A stretch of 64,000 nucleotides of DNA, taken from positions 186,001-250,000 of the forward strand of contig JAGDZO010000010.1 in the NCBI GenBank assembly GCA_049115815.1. Reading direction: 5' to 3'. Source of the stretch: Marinoscillum sp049115815 (GTDB lineage Bacteria > Bacteroidota > Bacteroidia > Cytophagales > Cyclobacteriaceae). Under the pieces are notes generated by a model. It had not been told where the DNA came from and did no database searches. It worked only from the letters and a program-made list of their open reading frames with translations. Positions 1-8,767 of this stretch are shown in pieces (positions within the stretch are counted from its first letter, which is position 1; every line of letters begins with the position of its first letter). The position numbers and the translations under genes are program-made.

Positions 1-1
1 G

Positions 2-376
2 GTTACTGTCTTGAGCGAGGTAGGGTCGAAAGATGCTGCTAAGATAATCCCGCCTTACAAATGGATTGAGCAGATGAAAACTGAGTTAGAAGCAGGTGCT
101 TGGAAGGTAATAGGTGAAGCACGTGAAAGCGGAAATGTAGGACTTTTTAGAGATTCTGGTGAAGTGAGACAGGGTTTGGTAGAAGAGATATTAACACAAA
201 TTCCCGAGGATAAAATTCTTTGGGAAGCTCCACAGAAAGCTCAACAAGTGTGGTTTATCAAGCTCATCGGTACCAATGTAAACCTTGGTAACATCGCTCC
301 AAATGACATCATACCTTTAGAAACTATCAGATTAGGTTTGAGAGGTGATACATTTGATTACTTCCTAAATAAATGA
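2..376 (+). CDS. comA: Phosphosulfolactate synthase (ComA family), 3' end only
   Basis: The reading frame is open to the left edge of the window, so only the C-terminal 124 or so residues are present; the TTG at position 11 is internal. The family (PF02679) adds sulfite to phosphoenolpyruvate to give phosphosulfolactate. The family signature is clear: VLSEVG, then an EAGAWKVIGEARESG segment, the EAPQKAQQVWFI segment, NVNLGNI and a terminal LGLRGDTFDYF. In methanogens the reaction starts coenzyme M synthesis. Bacteroidota have no known coenzyme M pathway, and a role in making C3 sulfonates, perhaps for sulfonolipids, is only an inference. The stop overlaps the next start as ATGA, so the two genes are probably cotranscribed. 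The N-terminal half cannot be judged. Confidence 0.85.
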   Translation, partial: VTVLSEVGSKDAAKIIPPYKWIEQMKTELEAGAWKVIGEARESGNVGLFRDSGEVRQGLVEEILTQIPEDKILWEAPQKAQQVWFIKLIGTNVNLGNIAPNDIIPLETIRLGLRGDTFDYFLNK

Positions 377-1269
377 ATCAGTATTTAGGCTTTGTCCTGA
401 AAGGACTTGCCATGGGGGCGGCCAACGTAATCCCCGGTGTATCAGGGGGGACTATCGCTTTTATTACAGGCATTTATCAACGTTTGATAGATGCACTCAA
501 GTCCTTTGATCTCAATGCAGTCAAACTGATTCTTAACGGCGATTTTAAGATGTTTGTCCTTAAGACTGATTTCTATTTTTTGGTTTCTATTTTTGGAGGG
601 ATTGCCATCAGCATCTTGAGTTTGGCAAAAATCCTTGAATATGCTTTTGTCAATTTTGAACAACTCACTCTCGCCTTCTTCTTTGGGTTAATTATAGCTT
701 CTGTGATTGGGGTTGGTAGGCAGATTTCTGTCTGGTCCCCTGCTAATATCGTAGCACTTATTTTGGGAGTTGTACTGGCTGCAGGGATAGCATTTTTACC
801 ACCGGCAGAGGCTAATGGTTCGTTTCTCTATTTGGTGCTTTGTGGAGGAGTGGCTATTTGCAGTATGATACTTCCTGGGCTTTCAGGATCATATATTCTG
901 TTGCTCATGGGTAATTACCTTTTGGTTATGAAAGCCATAAGTGGTCTTGAAATAGGAGTCCTGATTCCCATTGCTATAGGATGTGTAGTAGGATTAATCT
1001 TATTTTCTAGGATGCTTTCCTATCTATTCAAAAACTATCAAGACCTCACGATCAGTATTCTTACAGGATTCGTTGCTGGTTCTTTGGCCATTATATGGCC
1101 ATGGAAGGTTACGCAGTACATGACTCTGGAAGGTGGTAAACAGAAGGCCATCGGATATGAATGGTTTATCCCCTCATTGGACCTTCACTTATGCTTGGCT
1201 ATTGGACTTATGATGGTTGGTTTTTTACTGGTTTGGTTCATGGAAAAATGGGCTAACAAGACTGCCTAA
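373..1269 (+). CDS. DUF368 family membrane protein, PopT-like polyprenyl-phosphate transporter
   Basis: A 298-residue polytopic membrane protein with about eight hydrophobic segments. It has two matching motifs typical of DUF368 (PF04018): NVIPGVSGGTIA at residues 18-29 and ILPGLSGS at about 166-173, which suggests an internal inverted repeat with paired re-entrant loops. DUF368 proteins (PopT) have been reported to return undecaprenyl phosphate across the cytoplasmic membrane for reuse in peptidoglycan and O-antigen synthesis; this role is transferred by family only. The start overlaps the stop of the ComA-like gene by four bases, so translational coupling is likely. The family call is secure; the substrate in this organism is inferred. 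Confidence 0.9.
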   Translation: MNQYLGFVLKGLAMGAANVIPGVSGGTIAFITGIYQRLIDALKSFDLNAVKLILNGDFKMFVLKTDFYFLVSIFGGIAISILSLAKILEYAFVNFEQLTLAFFFGLIIASVIGVGRQISVWSPANIVALILGVVLAAGIAFLPPAEANGSFLYLVLCGGVAICSMILPGLSGSYILLLMGNYLLVMKAISGLEIGVLIPIAIGCVVGLILFSRMLSYLFKNYQDLTISILTGFVAGSLAIIWPWKVTQYMTLEGGKQKAIGYEWFIPSLDLHLCLAIGLMMVGFLLVWFMEKWANKTA

Positions 1270-1346
1270 TTAGTTACTAGCCAAAGTCCGAATGCTGTAT
1301 ATTTAAGGGCGATATTTTTTCGCGAACTGATCAAATCAATTTTTGA

Positions 1347-2093
1347 ATGAAACGCTACGGATTAATTGGACACCCTCTCAGTCATTCTTTTTCAAGAGAA
1401 TATTTTACAGAGAAGTTTGAGAAATTAGGACTTTCAGATACCCACAAATATGATCTTTTTGATATTGAGTATTTGAAGGATTTTCCAGCCCTGTGGGAGA
1501 GGTACCCTGACCTGGTAGGACTCAATGTGACAGTGCCGCATAAGGAGAATGTCAGGCGATTTCTTGATAGATTAGATACGAGCGCCCATAAAGTAGAGGC
1601 TGTCAATGTGATCAAGCGAGACGGAACAAAACTTGTCGGGTATAACTCAGATTTTTTGGCTTTCAAGCAGTCAATGATCAATTATTTCCAAGGGAATATT
1701 ACTTGTGAGCAAGCGCTGATTCTAGGAGGAGGTGGAGCATCTAAGGCTGTAGAGGCTGCATTTTTGGATTTAGGTATTAAATACATGGTGGTTTCTCGAC
1801 AAAGAACCAAAGGCGATTTGGTCTATAAGGAGCTTCATGAGAAACCTGAGTATGTAGCCAATGCAGGTATGATTGTCAATACAACGCCATTAGGCATGAG
1901 TCCTAATTTGGAAACGAAACCGGATATCCCTTACGAAGCGATCCATGCCAAGCAATACCTATATGATATCGTCTATAACCCTGAGGAAACGGCGTTTATG
2001 CTAGAAGGAAGGAAAAGGGGAGCAAGGACCAAGAACGGCTTGGAGATGCTGTATCTACAGGCTGATCGATCATGGGAAATTTGGAATTCATAG
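1347..2093 (+). CDS. aroE: Shikimate dehydrogenase
   Basis: NADPH-dependent reduction of 3-dehydroshikimate to shikimate in the aromatic amino acid pathway. The 248-residue protein shows the N-terminal substrate site (GHPLSHSFS, residues 8-16), NVTVPHKE with the catalytic lysine at K66, N87 and D102 in the active-site region, and a glycine-rich nucleotide-binding loop GGGGASKAV near residue 127. NTTPLGM follows in the C-terminal domain. It is slightly shorter than E. coli AroE (about 270), as is usual in this phylum. It lies six bases before uvrB and is probably cotranscribed with it. Other pathway genes, aroA and aroB, lie elsewhere in the window. Confidence 0.95.
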   Translation: MKRYGLIGHPLSHSFSREYFTEKFEKLGLSDTHKYDLFDIEYLKDFPALWERYPDLVGLNVTVPHKENVRRFLDRLDTSAHKVEAVNVIKRDGTKLVGYNSDFLAFKQSMINYFQGNITCEQALILGGGGASKAVEAAFLDLGIKYMVVSRQRTKGDLVYKELHEKPEYVANAGMIVNTTPLGMSPNLETKPDIPYEAIHAKQYLYDIVYNPEETAFMLEGRKRGARTKNGLEMLYLQADRSWEIWNS

Positions 2094-2099
2094 GGATCA

Positions 2100-4127
2100 A
2101 TGCAATTTAAACTTACATCAGAGTACACGCCGACTGGAGACCAACCTGGGGCTATAGCCAAACTGACGGAAGGAATCAGAAATGGTGAAGCAGCGCAAGT
2201 ATTGCTGGGAGTAACCGGATCAGGAAAGACCTTCACCATGGCCAATGTAGTACAGGAAGTACAACGTCCAACTTTGGTCCTCTGTCATAACAAGACGCTA
2301 GCTGCTCAGCTATATGGAGAGTTTAAGAGCTTTTTTCCAGAAAATGCTGTGGAGTATTTCATCTCTTACTATGACTACTACCAGCCGGAAGCGTTTTTGC
2401 CTACTACCAATCTCTATATAGAAAAGGACTTGTCCATTAATGAGGAGATTGAAAAACTCAGACTAAGTGCGACATCCGCGCTGCTCACGGGCAGGCGAGA
2501 TGTAATTGTTGTGGCTTCTGTTTCTTGCATTTACGGTATAGGAAATCCAGAGGAATTTGGGAAGAATGTGATCAGAGTACAAGAAGGAGAGGTGATCCCT
2601 AGAAATCAGTTTCTCTTTAAACTGGTGGATATTTTATACAGCAGAACCGAAGTGGAGTTTAAGCGAGGTACGTTTAGAGTGAAGGGAGATACTGTAGATA
2701 TCTTCTTGGCGTATGCTGATTTTGCTTATCGATTTATTTTTTGGGGAGACGAGATTGAAGCGATTCATCGAATAGATCCAGTGAGCGGAGAGAAACTTTC
2801 GGAAGAAAGAATCGTGAGTATTTTTCCAGCAAATCTGTTTGTCACCGGCAAGGATACGCTCAACCAAGCCATCACAGAGATACAAGATGACATGGTCGCG
2901 CAGGTCAATTTCTTTGAGCAGGAACGCAGATTCATGGAGGCTAAAAGGCTCAAAGAACGTACTGAGTTTGATATAGAAATGATCCGAGAGATCGGCTACT
3001 GCTCTGGAGTTGAGAATTATTCAAGATATTTTGATCGACGAGAGCCAGGAGATCGTCCCTTCTGCTTGCTTGATTATTTTCCAGATGACTACTTGATGAT
3101 TGTAGATGAAAGTCATGTATCTATACCCCAAGTACGGGGAATGTGGGGAGGTGATCGGGCAAGAAAAGTAAACCTAGTGGATTACGGGTTTAGACTACCT
3201 TCAGCAATGGATAATCGGCCATTGACTTACAATGAGTTTGAAGAAATGCTCAATCAGGTGGTGTTTGTGAGTGCCACTCCCAGTGAATATGAATTGCGGA
3301 AATCTGAAGGGATCATTGTTGAGCAATTGATCCGACCTACAGGACTGCTTGATCCGATCATCGAAGTGAGACCAAGTGTCAACCAGATAGATGATCTGAT
3401 GGAGGAAATCCAAATCAGGGTAGAACGTAAAGAAAGGGTACTCATCACCACCTTGACCAAACGGATGGCTGAGGAACTTAGCAAGTATCTGATTAATGCC
3501 GGTGTGAAAACTCGATACATACATTCTGAAGTGGATACATTGGATCGAGTAGAGATTCTTAGAGAGCTTCGTCTTGGGGTATTTGATGTACTGGTTGGGG
3601 TTAACTTGCTTCGAGAAGGGCTAGATCTTCCGGAAGTTTCCTTAGTGACGATCATAGATGCTGACAAGGAGGGTTTTCTTAGAAATGAAAGATCTCTGGT
3701 GCAGACAATTGGTCGAGCGGCCCGAAATGAGAATGGAATGGTTATTATGTACGCGGACAAGATGACTGATTCTATGCAGAGAGCGATAGATGAGACCAAT
3801 AGGCGCCGTGCCATTCAAGAGGCCTATAATAAGGAGCACGGGATTACTCCAACTACCATTATTAAGAATCGCGAGGCTATACTTGGTCAGACATCTGCGG
3901 CTGATAGTAAAAAAGGTTCTAAGAAGTACTATTCTGGCGAAGATGTAGCTCTTACAGTGGCAGCAGATCCGGTGGTAGCGTATATGGATACTGATCAGCT
4001 ATCCAAGCTGATCAAGGACACCAAAAAGAAAATGGAAACAGCGGCTAAGGATCTTGATTTTATGGAGGCTGCCAGACTAAGAGACGAAATGTTGGAGCTC
4101 GAAAAGATGCTCAAAGACAAAGGCTAA
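2100..4127 (+). CDS. uvrB: Excinuclease ABC subunit B
   Basis: Damage-verifying helicase-like subunit of UvrABC nucleotide excision repair. The 675-residue protein has the Walker A motif GVTGSGKT (residues 37-44), the tyrosine-rich beta-hairpin YYDYYQPEAF that inserts between DNA strands (about 90-99), a DESH Walker B box, the helicase motifs QTIGRAARN and LREGLDLPEV, and a C-terminal UVR motif that contacts UvrA and UvrC. Length matches the family. It follows aroE closely. No SOS-type operator could be identified with confidence. Several long antisense frames inside it are shadows. Confidence 0.98.
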   Translation: MQFKLTSEYTPTGDQPGAIAKLTEGIRNGEAAQVLLGVTGSGKTFTMANVVQEVQRPTLVLCHNKTLAAQLYGEFKSFFPENAVEYFISYYDYYQPEAFLPTTNLYIEKDLSINEEIEKLRLSATSALLTGRRDVIVVASVSCIYGIGNPEEFGKNVIRVQEGEVIPRNQFLFKLVDILYSRTEVEFKRGTFRVKGDTVDIFLAYADFAYRFIFWGDEIEAIHRIDPVSGEKLSEERIVSIFPANLFVTGKDTLNQAITEIQDDMVAQVNFFEQERRFMEAKRLKERTEFDIEMIREIGYCSGVENYSRYFDRREPGDRPFCLLDYFPDDYLMIVDESHVSIPQVRGMWGGDRARKVNLVDYGFRLPSAMDNRPLTYNEFEEMLNQVVFVSATPSEYELRKSEGIIVEQLIRPTGLLDPIIEVRPSVNQIDDLMEEIQIRVERKERVLITTLTKRMAEELSKYLINAGVKTRYIHSEVDTLDRVEILRELRLGVFDVLVGVNLLREGLDLPEVSLVTIIDADKEGFLRNERSLVQTIGRAARNENGMVIMYADKMTDSMQRAIDETNRRRAIQEAYNKEHGITPTTIIKNREAILGQTSAADSKKGSKKYYSGEDVALTVAADPVVAYMDTDQLSKLIKDTKKKMETAAKDLDFMEAARLRDEMLELEKMLKDKG

Positions 4128-4170
4128 TATTGCGCTTCATGTTAATTTAGCCAATTCAAATTTCAGACAT

Positions 4171-5232
4171 ATGTATAAACGTATTAATGGTATCCAACAC
4201 ATTGGAGTTGGAGTTTCAGATTCGGAAGTTTCTCAGAAGTGGTATCGGAAATTTATCGGGATGGATATTCCCATTTTCAATGGTGTAGCTCCTGCGCCCC
4301 TGATGGACGTTTATACGCATAATAAAACTATCACCAAGCGTGCCACAATGATTCTGAACCTTCAGGGAGGCTGTGCCATGGAGGTGGTTTGCCCAACGTC
4401 GTTTGAGCCAAAAGGGCCTGATTTTGAAACAGAATTAGGAGATATTGGCATCTATATCAACCAGATCAAGGCCAGAAATGTAGAAGAAGCTTTTCTATAC
4501 TTCAAAGACAATGGTGCTAAACTGCTTTCAGACATTGTTCAAATGCCTGACGGAGGGAATACCTTTTATGTTGAAGACCCAAATAATCTGATTTTTCAGG
4601 TCATTCCGGGACAGAATTTTTATACTAAAACGGGACATATCACAGGTGGTCCGAATGGTTGCGTGATTGGTGTGTCCGATGTTGATGCGTCTTTGAAGTT
4701 ATACTCAGACATCTTAGGGTATGACAAAGTTGTTTATGATGAAACAGCAGTTTTCGCAGATTTCAGAAGTTTAAATGGTGGTAACAAGACTTTTAGGAGA
4801 ATTCGTTTGACGCAATCAAATCCTCCCGGCGGAGGTTTCGCCAAGGTTTCAGCGGATACCTATATCGAGTTGATTCAAGCAATGGATTACCAGCCTAAAA
4901 AGATTTTCAAAGGTCGTATCTGGGGAGATGTCGGTTTTGTTCATGTAGGACTCGATGTGAGAGGCATGAAGGCCCTAGGCGAGGAGTTAGAAGAGAAAGG
5001 ATTTGGTTTCACGTGCGATACCAAGGATACTTTGGATATGGGAGGGACGACACGAGTGCACTGCACCTATATTGACGATCCTGATGGCATACTGATCGAA
5101 ATGATAGAGGTTTATAAGATTCCGATATTAGAGAAATTAGGGATTTTCTTGAATGTAGAGAAGAGAGACCCGCTCAAGCCCCTTCCAGATTTCATGCTAA
5201 AGGCGCTGAGATTTAGTAGGATCAAGGATTGA
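4171..5232 (+). CDS. VOC superfamily protein with two glyoxalase-like domains
   Basis: A 353-residue soluble protein made of two vicinal-oxygen-chelate modules, about residues 3-148 and 158-315. Typical beta-strand openings are visible: IQHIGVGVSD at the N terminus and GCVIGVSDVDASLKLY in the middle, ending in a GILIEMIEV strand. H10, H258 and E310 or E313 are candidate metal ligands. The family includes glyoxalase I, extradiol dioxygenases and 4-hydroxyphenylpyruvate dioxygenase-like enzymes, so the substrate cannot be deduced. The C-terminal tail after residue 315 is not part of the fold. The gene stands alone between uvrB and a convergent gene. Confidence 0.75.
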   Translation: MYKRINGIQHIGVGVSDSEVSQKWYRKFIGMDIPIFNGVAPAPLMDVYTHNKTITKRATMILNLQGGCAMEVVCPTSFEPKGPDFETELGDIGIYINQIKARNVEEAFLYFKDNGAKLLSDIVQMPDGGNTFYVEDPNNLIFQVIPGQNFYTKTGHITGGPNGCVIGVSDVDASLKLYSDILGYDKVVYDETAVFADFRSLNGGNKTFRRIRLTQSNPPGGGFAKVSADTYIELIQAMDYQPKKIFKGRIWGDVGFVHVGLDVRGMKALGEELEEKGFGFTCDTKDTLDMGGTTRVHCTYIDDPDGILIEMIEVYKIPILEKLGIFLNVEKRDPLKPLPDFMLKALRFSRIKD

Positions 5233-5300
5233 TTCAATGCTTTAACTCCTCTCCTGTAGGCGCTAATTTAAGTGAAGATTAAATCATTGTCTGGAAGGCA

Positions 5301-5328
5301 TTCTAAGCAAAGCTTAAGAACGTTTTTT
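5301..5328 (+). terminator. Putative terminator of the VOC gene
   Basis: The arms TTCTAAGC and GCTTAAGAA surround a three-base loop, with one bulge, and are followed by CG and six T residues on the plus strand. The hairpin overlaps the stop codon of the convergent gene. Confidence 0.45.
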
Positions 5329-6858
5329 GCTTATTTTCTCTTTGATTACTTCAGCTACACTTCGGTTTTCTATTTTACTTTCGAGCCATGAGATAATGTC
5401 AAAATAGACGAAAGCTCTTTTGTCATATTTACTTTCTGCGAGTTTCAGCAATTGCTCTCGTAGCTGCGCAAAAGCATCTAGTAATTGTTTCTGTGTAGTC
5501 TCTCTTGTGAGGTTTTTGAGAAACGCCAAGATGTAATGCTGGAAAGCATGCAAATCATGCTTTTTGAGTAAGAACCTATAGGTAGACCGAATGTAATATT
5601 CGATTACGTCTCTATTTCCCAATTCATAATGGGTGATGAGATTGACTATCCTCGCGAAGGAGTGAACATCTTGTCTAATATCTTCATCTTCCGAATTGAT
5701 AATACGATTGAGCCATTTCAGTGCTTGACGATAATTGGCATTTCCAAAGTACAAACAGGCGATTTTGTAAAACAAGATCAGCTCCGAATGTTTATCGAGC
5801 AAACCGATATAACCTTCTAATCGTGTTTCAATTCGCTTCAATAGATTCACACCTTTCTGGAAGTCACCTACCATGAAATAGCCATTGAATTGGTGGGCGT
5901 AACTGTATTTAAATAACCTGATCTGAAGGTTGTCATTCAGTTTTACCAAGCGATGATCAGAGAGATTTCGCAAGCGCTTATGTGTCTCCTGAAACTCTCG
6001 GTGAAGCATCAATCGAGACTGAGCATTGAGAAGATGGTTAAGCCCCTTGAGGTACATCTCAAAGTAATAGGTGGAGCTTGGTACCGTATCAAATACTGAC
6101 ACCCACTTGTTGGCATAGTCATAGACACGTTCAAAATCTTGTATGAAACTGTAGTAGCTCAACTGAATCTCATACCACAATAGCTTTTCTCGAGAAGAGA
6201 ATTCACTTTCGTTCCATTCCGGAATCTGAGACACGAATATTTCCTTGATTTTCTGATGATCCTCTTTGTTTCGGATAAATCCAGTCTTGAGATACATGGC
6301 ATTTAACTTAGCACTCAAATTGGTAAGCTGATTTACCCTGGAGATTTTCTCATTGATCACATTAGCCTCTTCTACTACCTGACTCACCCTACGTTCGTTG
6401 TGCCTTCCTATGGAGTGAGGCAGCAGGTGTTTTTCCCATTTGAGTACTTCTAGCTTTAGTTCCAGATTGTCGCTATTTCTCATAGCCTTTTTCACCTTAT
6501 AGAGGAGTTGGTTGCTCTGTTGGTATAGACTTCTATCAAAAAGGATCTGAATGTAATCTACTTGCTCTCTGATGGCAATATCTTCATTTGAAGAGGCGGT
6601 ATATTCTTTTAGACTTTGTAGTATTTTTTTGTATAAATGAGCCTTGAGGTTGCTAAACTGATTAGGGTTTATCCAATCATTTTGTTTGATGATATCCTCT
6701 TCATTGAGCTGTTCTGCCTTATCCATCACATCAAATAGCAATAAGTACTTGGCATCATCGGCGTTTAAGCCCTTATTTCGCACTTTAAAGTACCTTTTCT
6801 CGCTTTTGCGCAAGGATTTGATCAGTGTGAACAAATGGTCGGAGCGTTCTTTAGGCAT
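5314..6858 (-). CDS. Conserved helical-repeat protein of unknown function
   Basis: I do not recognise a named family for this 514-residue protein. It has no signal peptide or membrane segment and starts with a basic stretch (SLRKSEKRYFK, residues 14-24). The rest is almost entirely predicted helix rich in Leu, Tyr and charged residues, with TPR-like pairs such as the stretch ending YRQALKWLNRII near residue 380. It looks like an alpha-solenoid scaffold. The C terminus is strongly basic (KEKISKKRS). It is monocistronic and divergent from leuA across a 190-base gap; nothing in the context gives a function. Rap- or SusD-like functions cannot be supported. Confidence 0.7.
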   Translation of the reverse strand: MPKERSDHLFTLIKSLRKSEKRYFKVRNKGLNADDAKYLLLFDVMDKAEQLNEEDIIKQNDWINPNQFSNLKAHLYKKILQSLKEYTASSNEDIAIREQVDYIQILFDRSLYQQSNQLLYKVKKAMRNSDNLELKLEVLKWEKHLLPHSIGRHNERRVSQVVEEANVINEKISRVNQLTNLSAKLNAMYLKTGFIRNKEDHQKIKEIFVSQIPEWNESEFSSREKLLWYEIQLSYYSFIQDFERVYDYANKWVSVFDTVPSSTYYFEMYLKGLNHLLNAQSRLMLHREFQETHKRLRNLSDHRLVKLNDNLQIRLFKYSYAHQFNGYFMVGDFQKGVNLLKRIETRLEGYIGLLDKHSELILFYKIACLYFGNANYRQALKWLNRIINSEDEDIRQDVHSFARIVNLITHYELGNRDVIEYYIRSTYRFLLKKHDLHAFQHYILAFLKNLTRETTQKQLLDAFAQLREQLLKLAESKYDKRAFVYFDIISWLESKIENRSVAEVIKEKISKKRS

Positions 6859-6947
6859 AGTATCAAATTAATATAATTATATTCTAATTAAGTCATAATT
6901 GACGAATTATGTCATTTAGGAATCGTAATTAAAATTTTATCTGATTT

Positions 6948-6976
6948 TTGACTTGAAGAGGACTCCTCTACTTTCG
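6948..6976 (+). promoter_or_regulatory. Predicted leuA promoter with an inverted repeat in the spacer
   Basis: TTG at 6948-6950 and TACTTTCG at 6969-6976 are separated by 18 bases, close to the Bacteroidota -33/-7 consensus TTTG-N18-20-TAnnTTTG, with one mismatch in the -7 box. An inverted repeat AGAGG-ACT-CCTCT (6957-6969) fills the spacer and could be an operator. Transcription would start about 6982, giving a leader near 70 nt. Confidence 0.55.
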
Positions 6977-7010
6977 AAGAGTAAAATTCCCCATTAACCC
7001 AAGTAACGAA

Positions 7011-7029
7011 ATCGGCCGAAAGGTGCGAT
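7011..7029 (+). promoter_or_regulatory. Small GAAA-capped hairpin in the leuA leader
   Basis: ATCGGCC-GAAA-GGTGCGAT can fold into a seven-pair stem (one G-U pair, one bulged G) with a GNRA tetraloop, 22 bases before the leuA start. No leader peptide with leucine codons and no T-box features are visible. Its function is unknown. Confidence 0.35.
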
Positions 7030-7051
7030 GTGAGTACTAAAAATATAGAGC

Positions 7052-8572
7052 ATGAGCGATAAGGTATATGTGTTTGATACCACATTGAGAGACGGAGAGC
7101 AAGTACCAGGATGTCAGCTATCTACGAAAGAGAAGATCGAAGTAGCGAAAGAACTGGAAATGCTAGGAGTAGATGTGATAGAAGCGGGTTTCCCCATCTC
7201 TAGTCCAATGGACTTCAACTCGGTGATCGAAATATCAAAAGCAGTTTCTGATCCAGTTATCTGTGCCCTTACCCGATCTGTAGAGAAGGATATTGACTTT
7301 GCCGCTGACGCATTGAAATACGCCAAAAGAAAGCGGATTCATACAGGTATTGGCTCATCAGATTATCATATCAAATATAAGTTCAGAAGCGATCGAGAAA
7401 AGATATTGGAGCGCGCAATAGCAGCTACCAAATATGCGAAAAAATATGTGGAGGATGTAGAATTCTACTGCGAGGATGCGGGACGTACCGATAATGAGTA
7501 TTTGGCCAGAATGGTAGAAGCGGTGATCAAGGCTGGCGCTACGGTGGTCAATATCCCTGATACCACTGGATATTGCTTACCGGAAGAGTACGGTGCTAAA
7601 ATCAAATACCTTACTGACAATGTAGTAGGAATTGAGAATGCTATCATCTCTTGCCACTGTCACAATGATCTTGGTTTGGCTACAGCCAATACAATGGCAG
7701 GTGTGGTCAATGGGGCAAGACAAGTAGAGGTCACGATGAATGGAATAGGGGAGCGTGCAGGAAACACTTCTTTGGAGGAAGTGGCCATGATTATCAAAAC
7801 GCATAAAGGGCTTGATCTTCATACCAACATTGAGAGTAAGCACATTTATGCTCTGAGCTTATTGGTGAGCAAAATGATGCGTATGCCAGTGCAGCCCAAT
7901 AAGGCGATCGTTGGTAGAAACGCTTTTGCGCACTCATCAGGTATCCATCAAGATGGCGTGATCAAGCACAGAGAAAGCTACGAGATCCTTGATCCAGAAG
8001 ATGTAGGGATTCCACAGTCTTCTATCATCTTGACTGCTAGAAGTGGAAAGGCAGCCCTTAAGTATCACCTTGATAGATTAGGTTACAATCTTGATGAAAA
8101 GAAGGTGGAAGAAGTATATGATGGCTTCTTGAAAATGGCTGATGCCAAAAAAGATGTTACTGACGAGGACTTGATCTTGTTGGTGGATGGCGCGTTACCT
8201 AAAGGAGGAATCAAGCTTCAGAACATTCAGATCGTTTGCGGAGAATCAGTATTCCCATCTGCTACCGTAGAGCTTGAGGTGAACAATGAATTGGTTCATT
8301 CATCTGCAACAGGTACAGGTTCAATAGATGCGGCTTTCAGAGCTGTGGACAATATACTGGGTGAGATATTCGATATGGACGAATTTTTGGTTCAGTCCAT
8401 GGGTAATAGAAACGATGATGGCAAGGTTCATCTGAGAGTCAAGCACGCTGACCAGCATTATATGGGTTTTGGTGTTCATCAAGATATCATCATCGCCTCT
8501 GTGAGGGCTTATGTGGATGCGATTAACAAAATCGCTTCTGTCAAAAACAAACTTTTGAAGGCTTCAGCTTAA
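7052..8572 (+). CDS. leuA: 2-isopropylmalate synthase
   Basis: Condenses acetyl-CoA with 2-oxoisovalerate, the committed step of leucine synthesis. The 506-residue protein has the DRE-TIM signature DTTLRDGEQVPG (residues 9-20), metal ligands D9, H202 and H204 in CHCHNDLGLA, and N238 in GERAGNTS. A C-terminal LeuA dimer domain from about residue 365 on is the usual leucine-feedback region, with the GTGSIDAAFRA loop seen in it. This supports LeuA rather than homocitrate synthase, although citramalate synthase cannot be excluded by motif alone. leuB and leuCD are not in the window. It is probably controlled by its own promoter upstream. Confidence 0.9.
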   Translation: MSDKVYVFDTTLRDGEQVPGCQLSTKEKIEVAKELEMLGVDVIEAGFPISSPMDFNSVIEISKAVSDPVICALTRSVEKDIDFAADALKYAKRKRIHTGIGSSDYHIKYKFRSDREKILERAIAATKYAKKYVEDVEFYCEDAGRTDNEYLARMVEAVIKAGATVVNIPDTTGYCLPEEYGAKIKYLTDNVVGIENAIISCHCHNDLGLATANTMAGVVNGARQVEVTMNGIGERAGNTSLEEVAMIIKTHKGLDLHTNIESKHIYALSLLVSKMMRMPVQPNKAIVGRNAFAHSSGIHQDGVIKHRESYEILDPEDVGIPQSSIILTARSGKAALKYHLDRLGYNLDEKKVEEVYDGFLKMADAKKDVTDEDLILLVDGALPKGGIKLQNIQIVCGESVFPSATVELEVNNELVHSSATGTGSIDAAFRAVDNILGEIFDMDEFLVQSMGNRNDDGKVHLRVKHADQHYMGFGVHQDIIIASVRAYVDAINKIASVKNKLLKASA

Positions 8573-8574
8573 TT

Positions 8575-8595
8575 GTTGAGATTTGATCAACTTTT
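8575..8595 (+). terminator. Weak hairpin after leuA
   Basis: GTTGA and TCAAC flank a seven-base loop and are followed by four T residues, three bases after the leuA stop. It is a weak candidate terminator. The rest of the 195-base gap to the next gene holds one further inverted repeat (ATTCTGA / TCAGAAT, 8679-8699) and no gene. Confidence 0.3.
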
Positions 8596-8767
8596 GAGGT
8601 TTTCTCAGAAGGCAAATTAGAACAGTCAACCTGAACCTTTTTCAGGGTCTGATTATCGAATTGCCTATCGGAACAAAGATTCTGAACTGAAATCAGAATG
8701 GCGCGCTTCTTTTGAGATTGCCTCTTTTTTGTCTGTATTATTCATAGCCTCTGCAAAAGAATCGATC

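Noticed and set aside
3254..3814. Long antisense frame (186 codons) inside uvrB
   Set aside because: Serine- and arginine-rich composition typical of the reverse strand of a conserved gene; no domain, no promoter.
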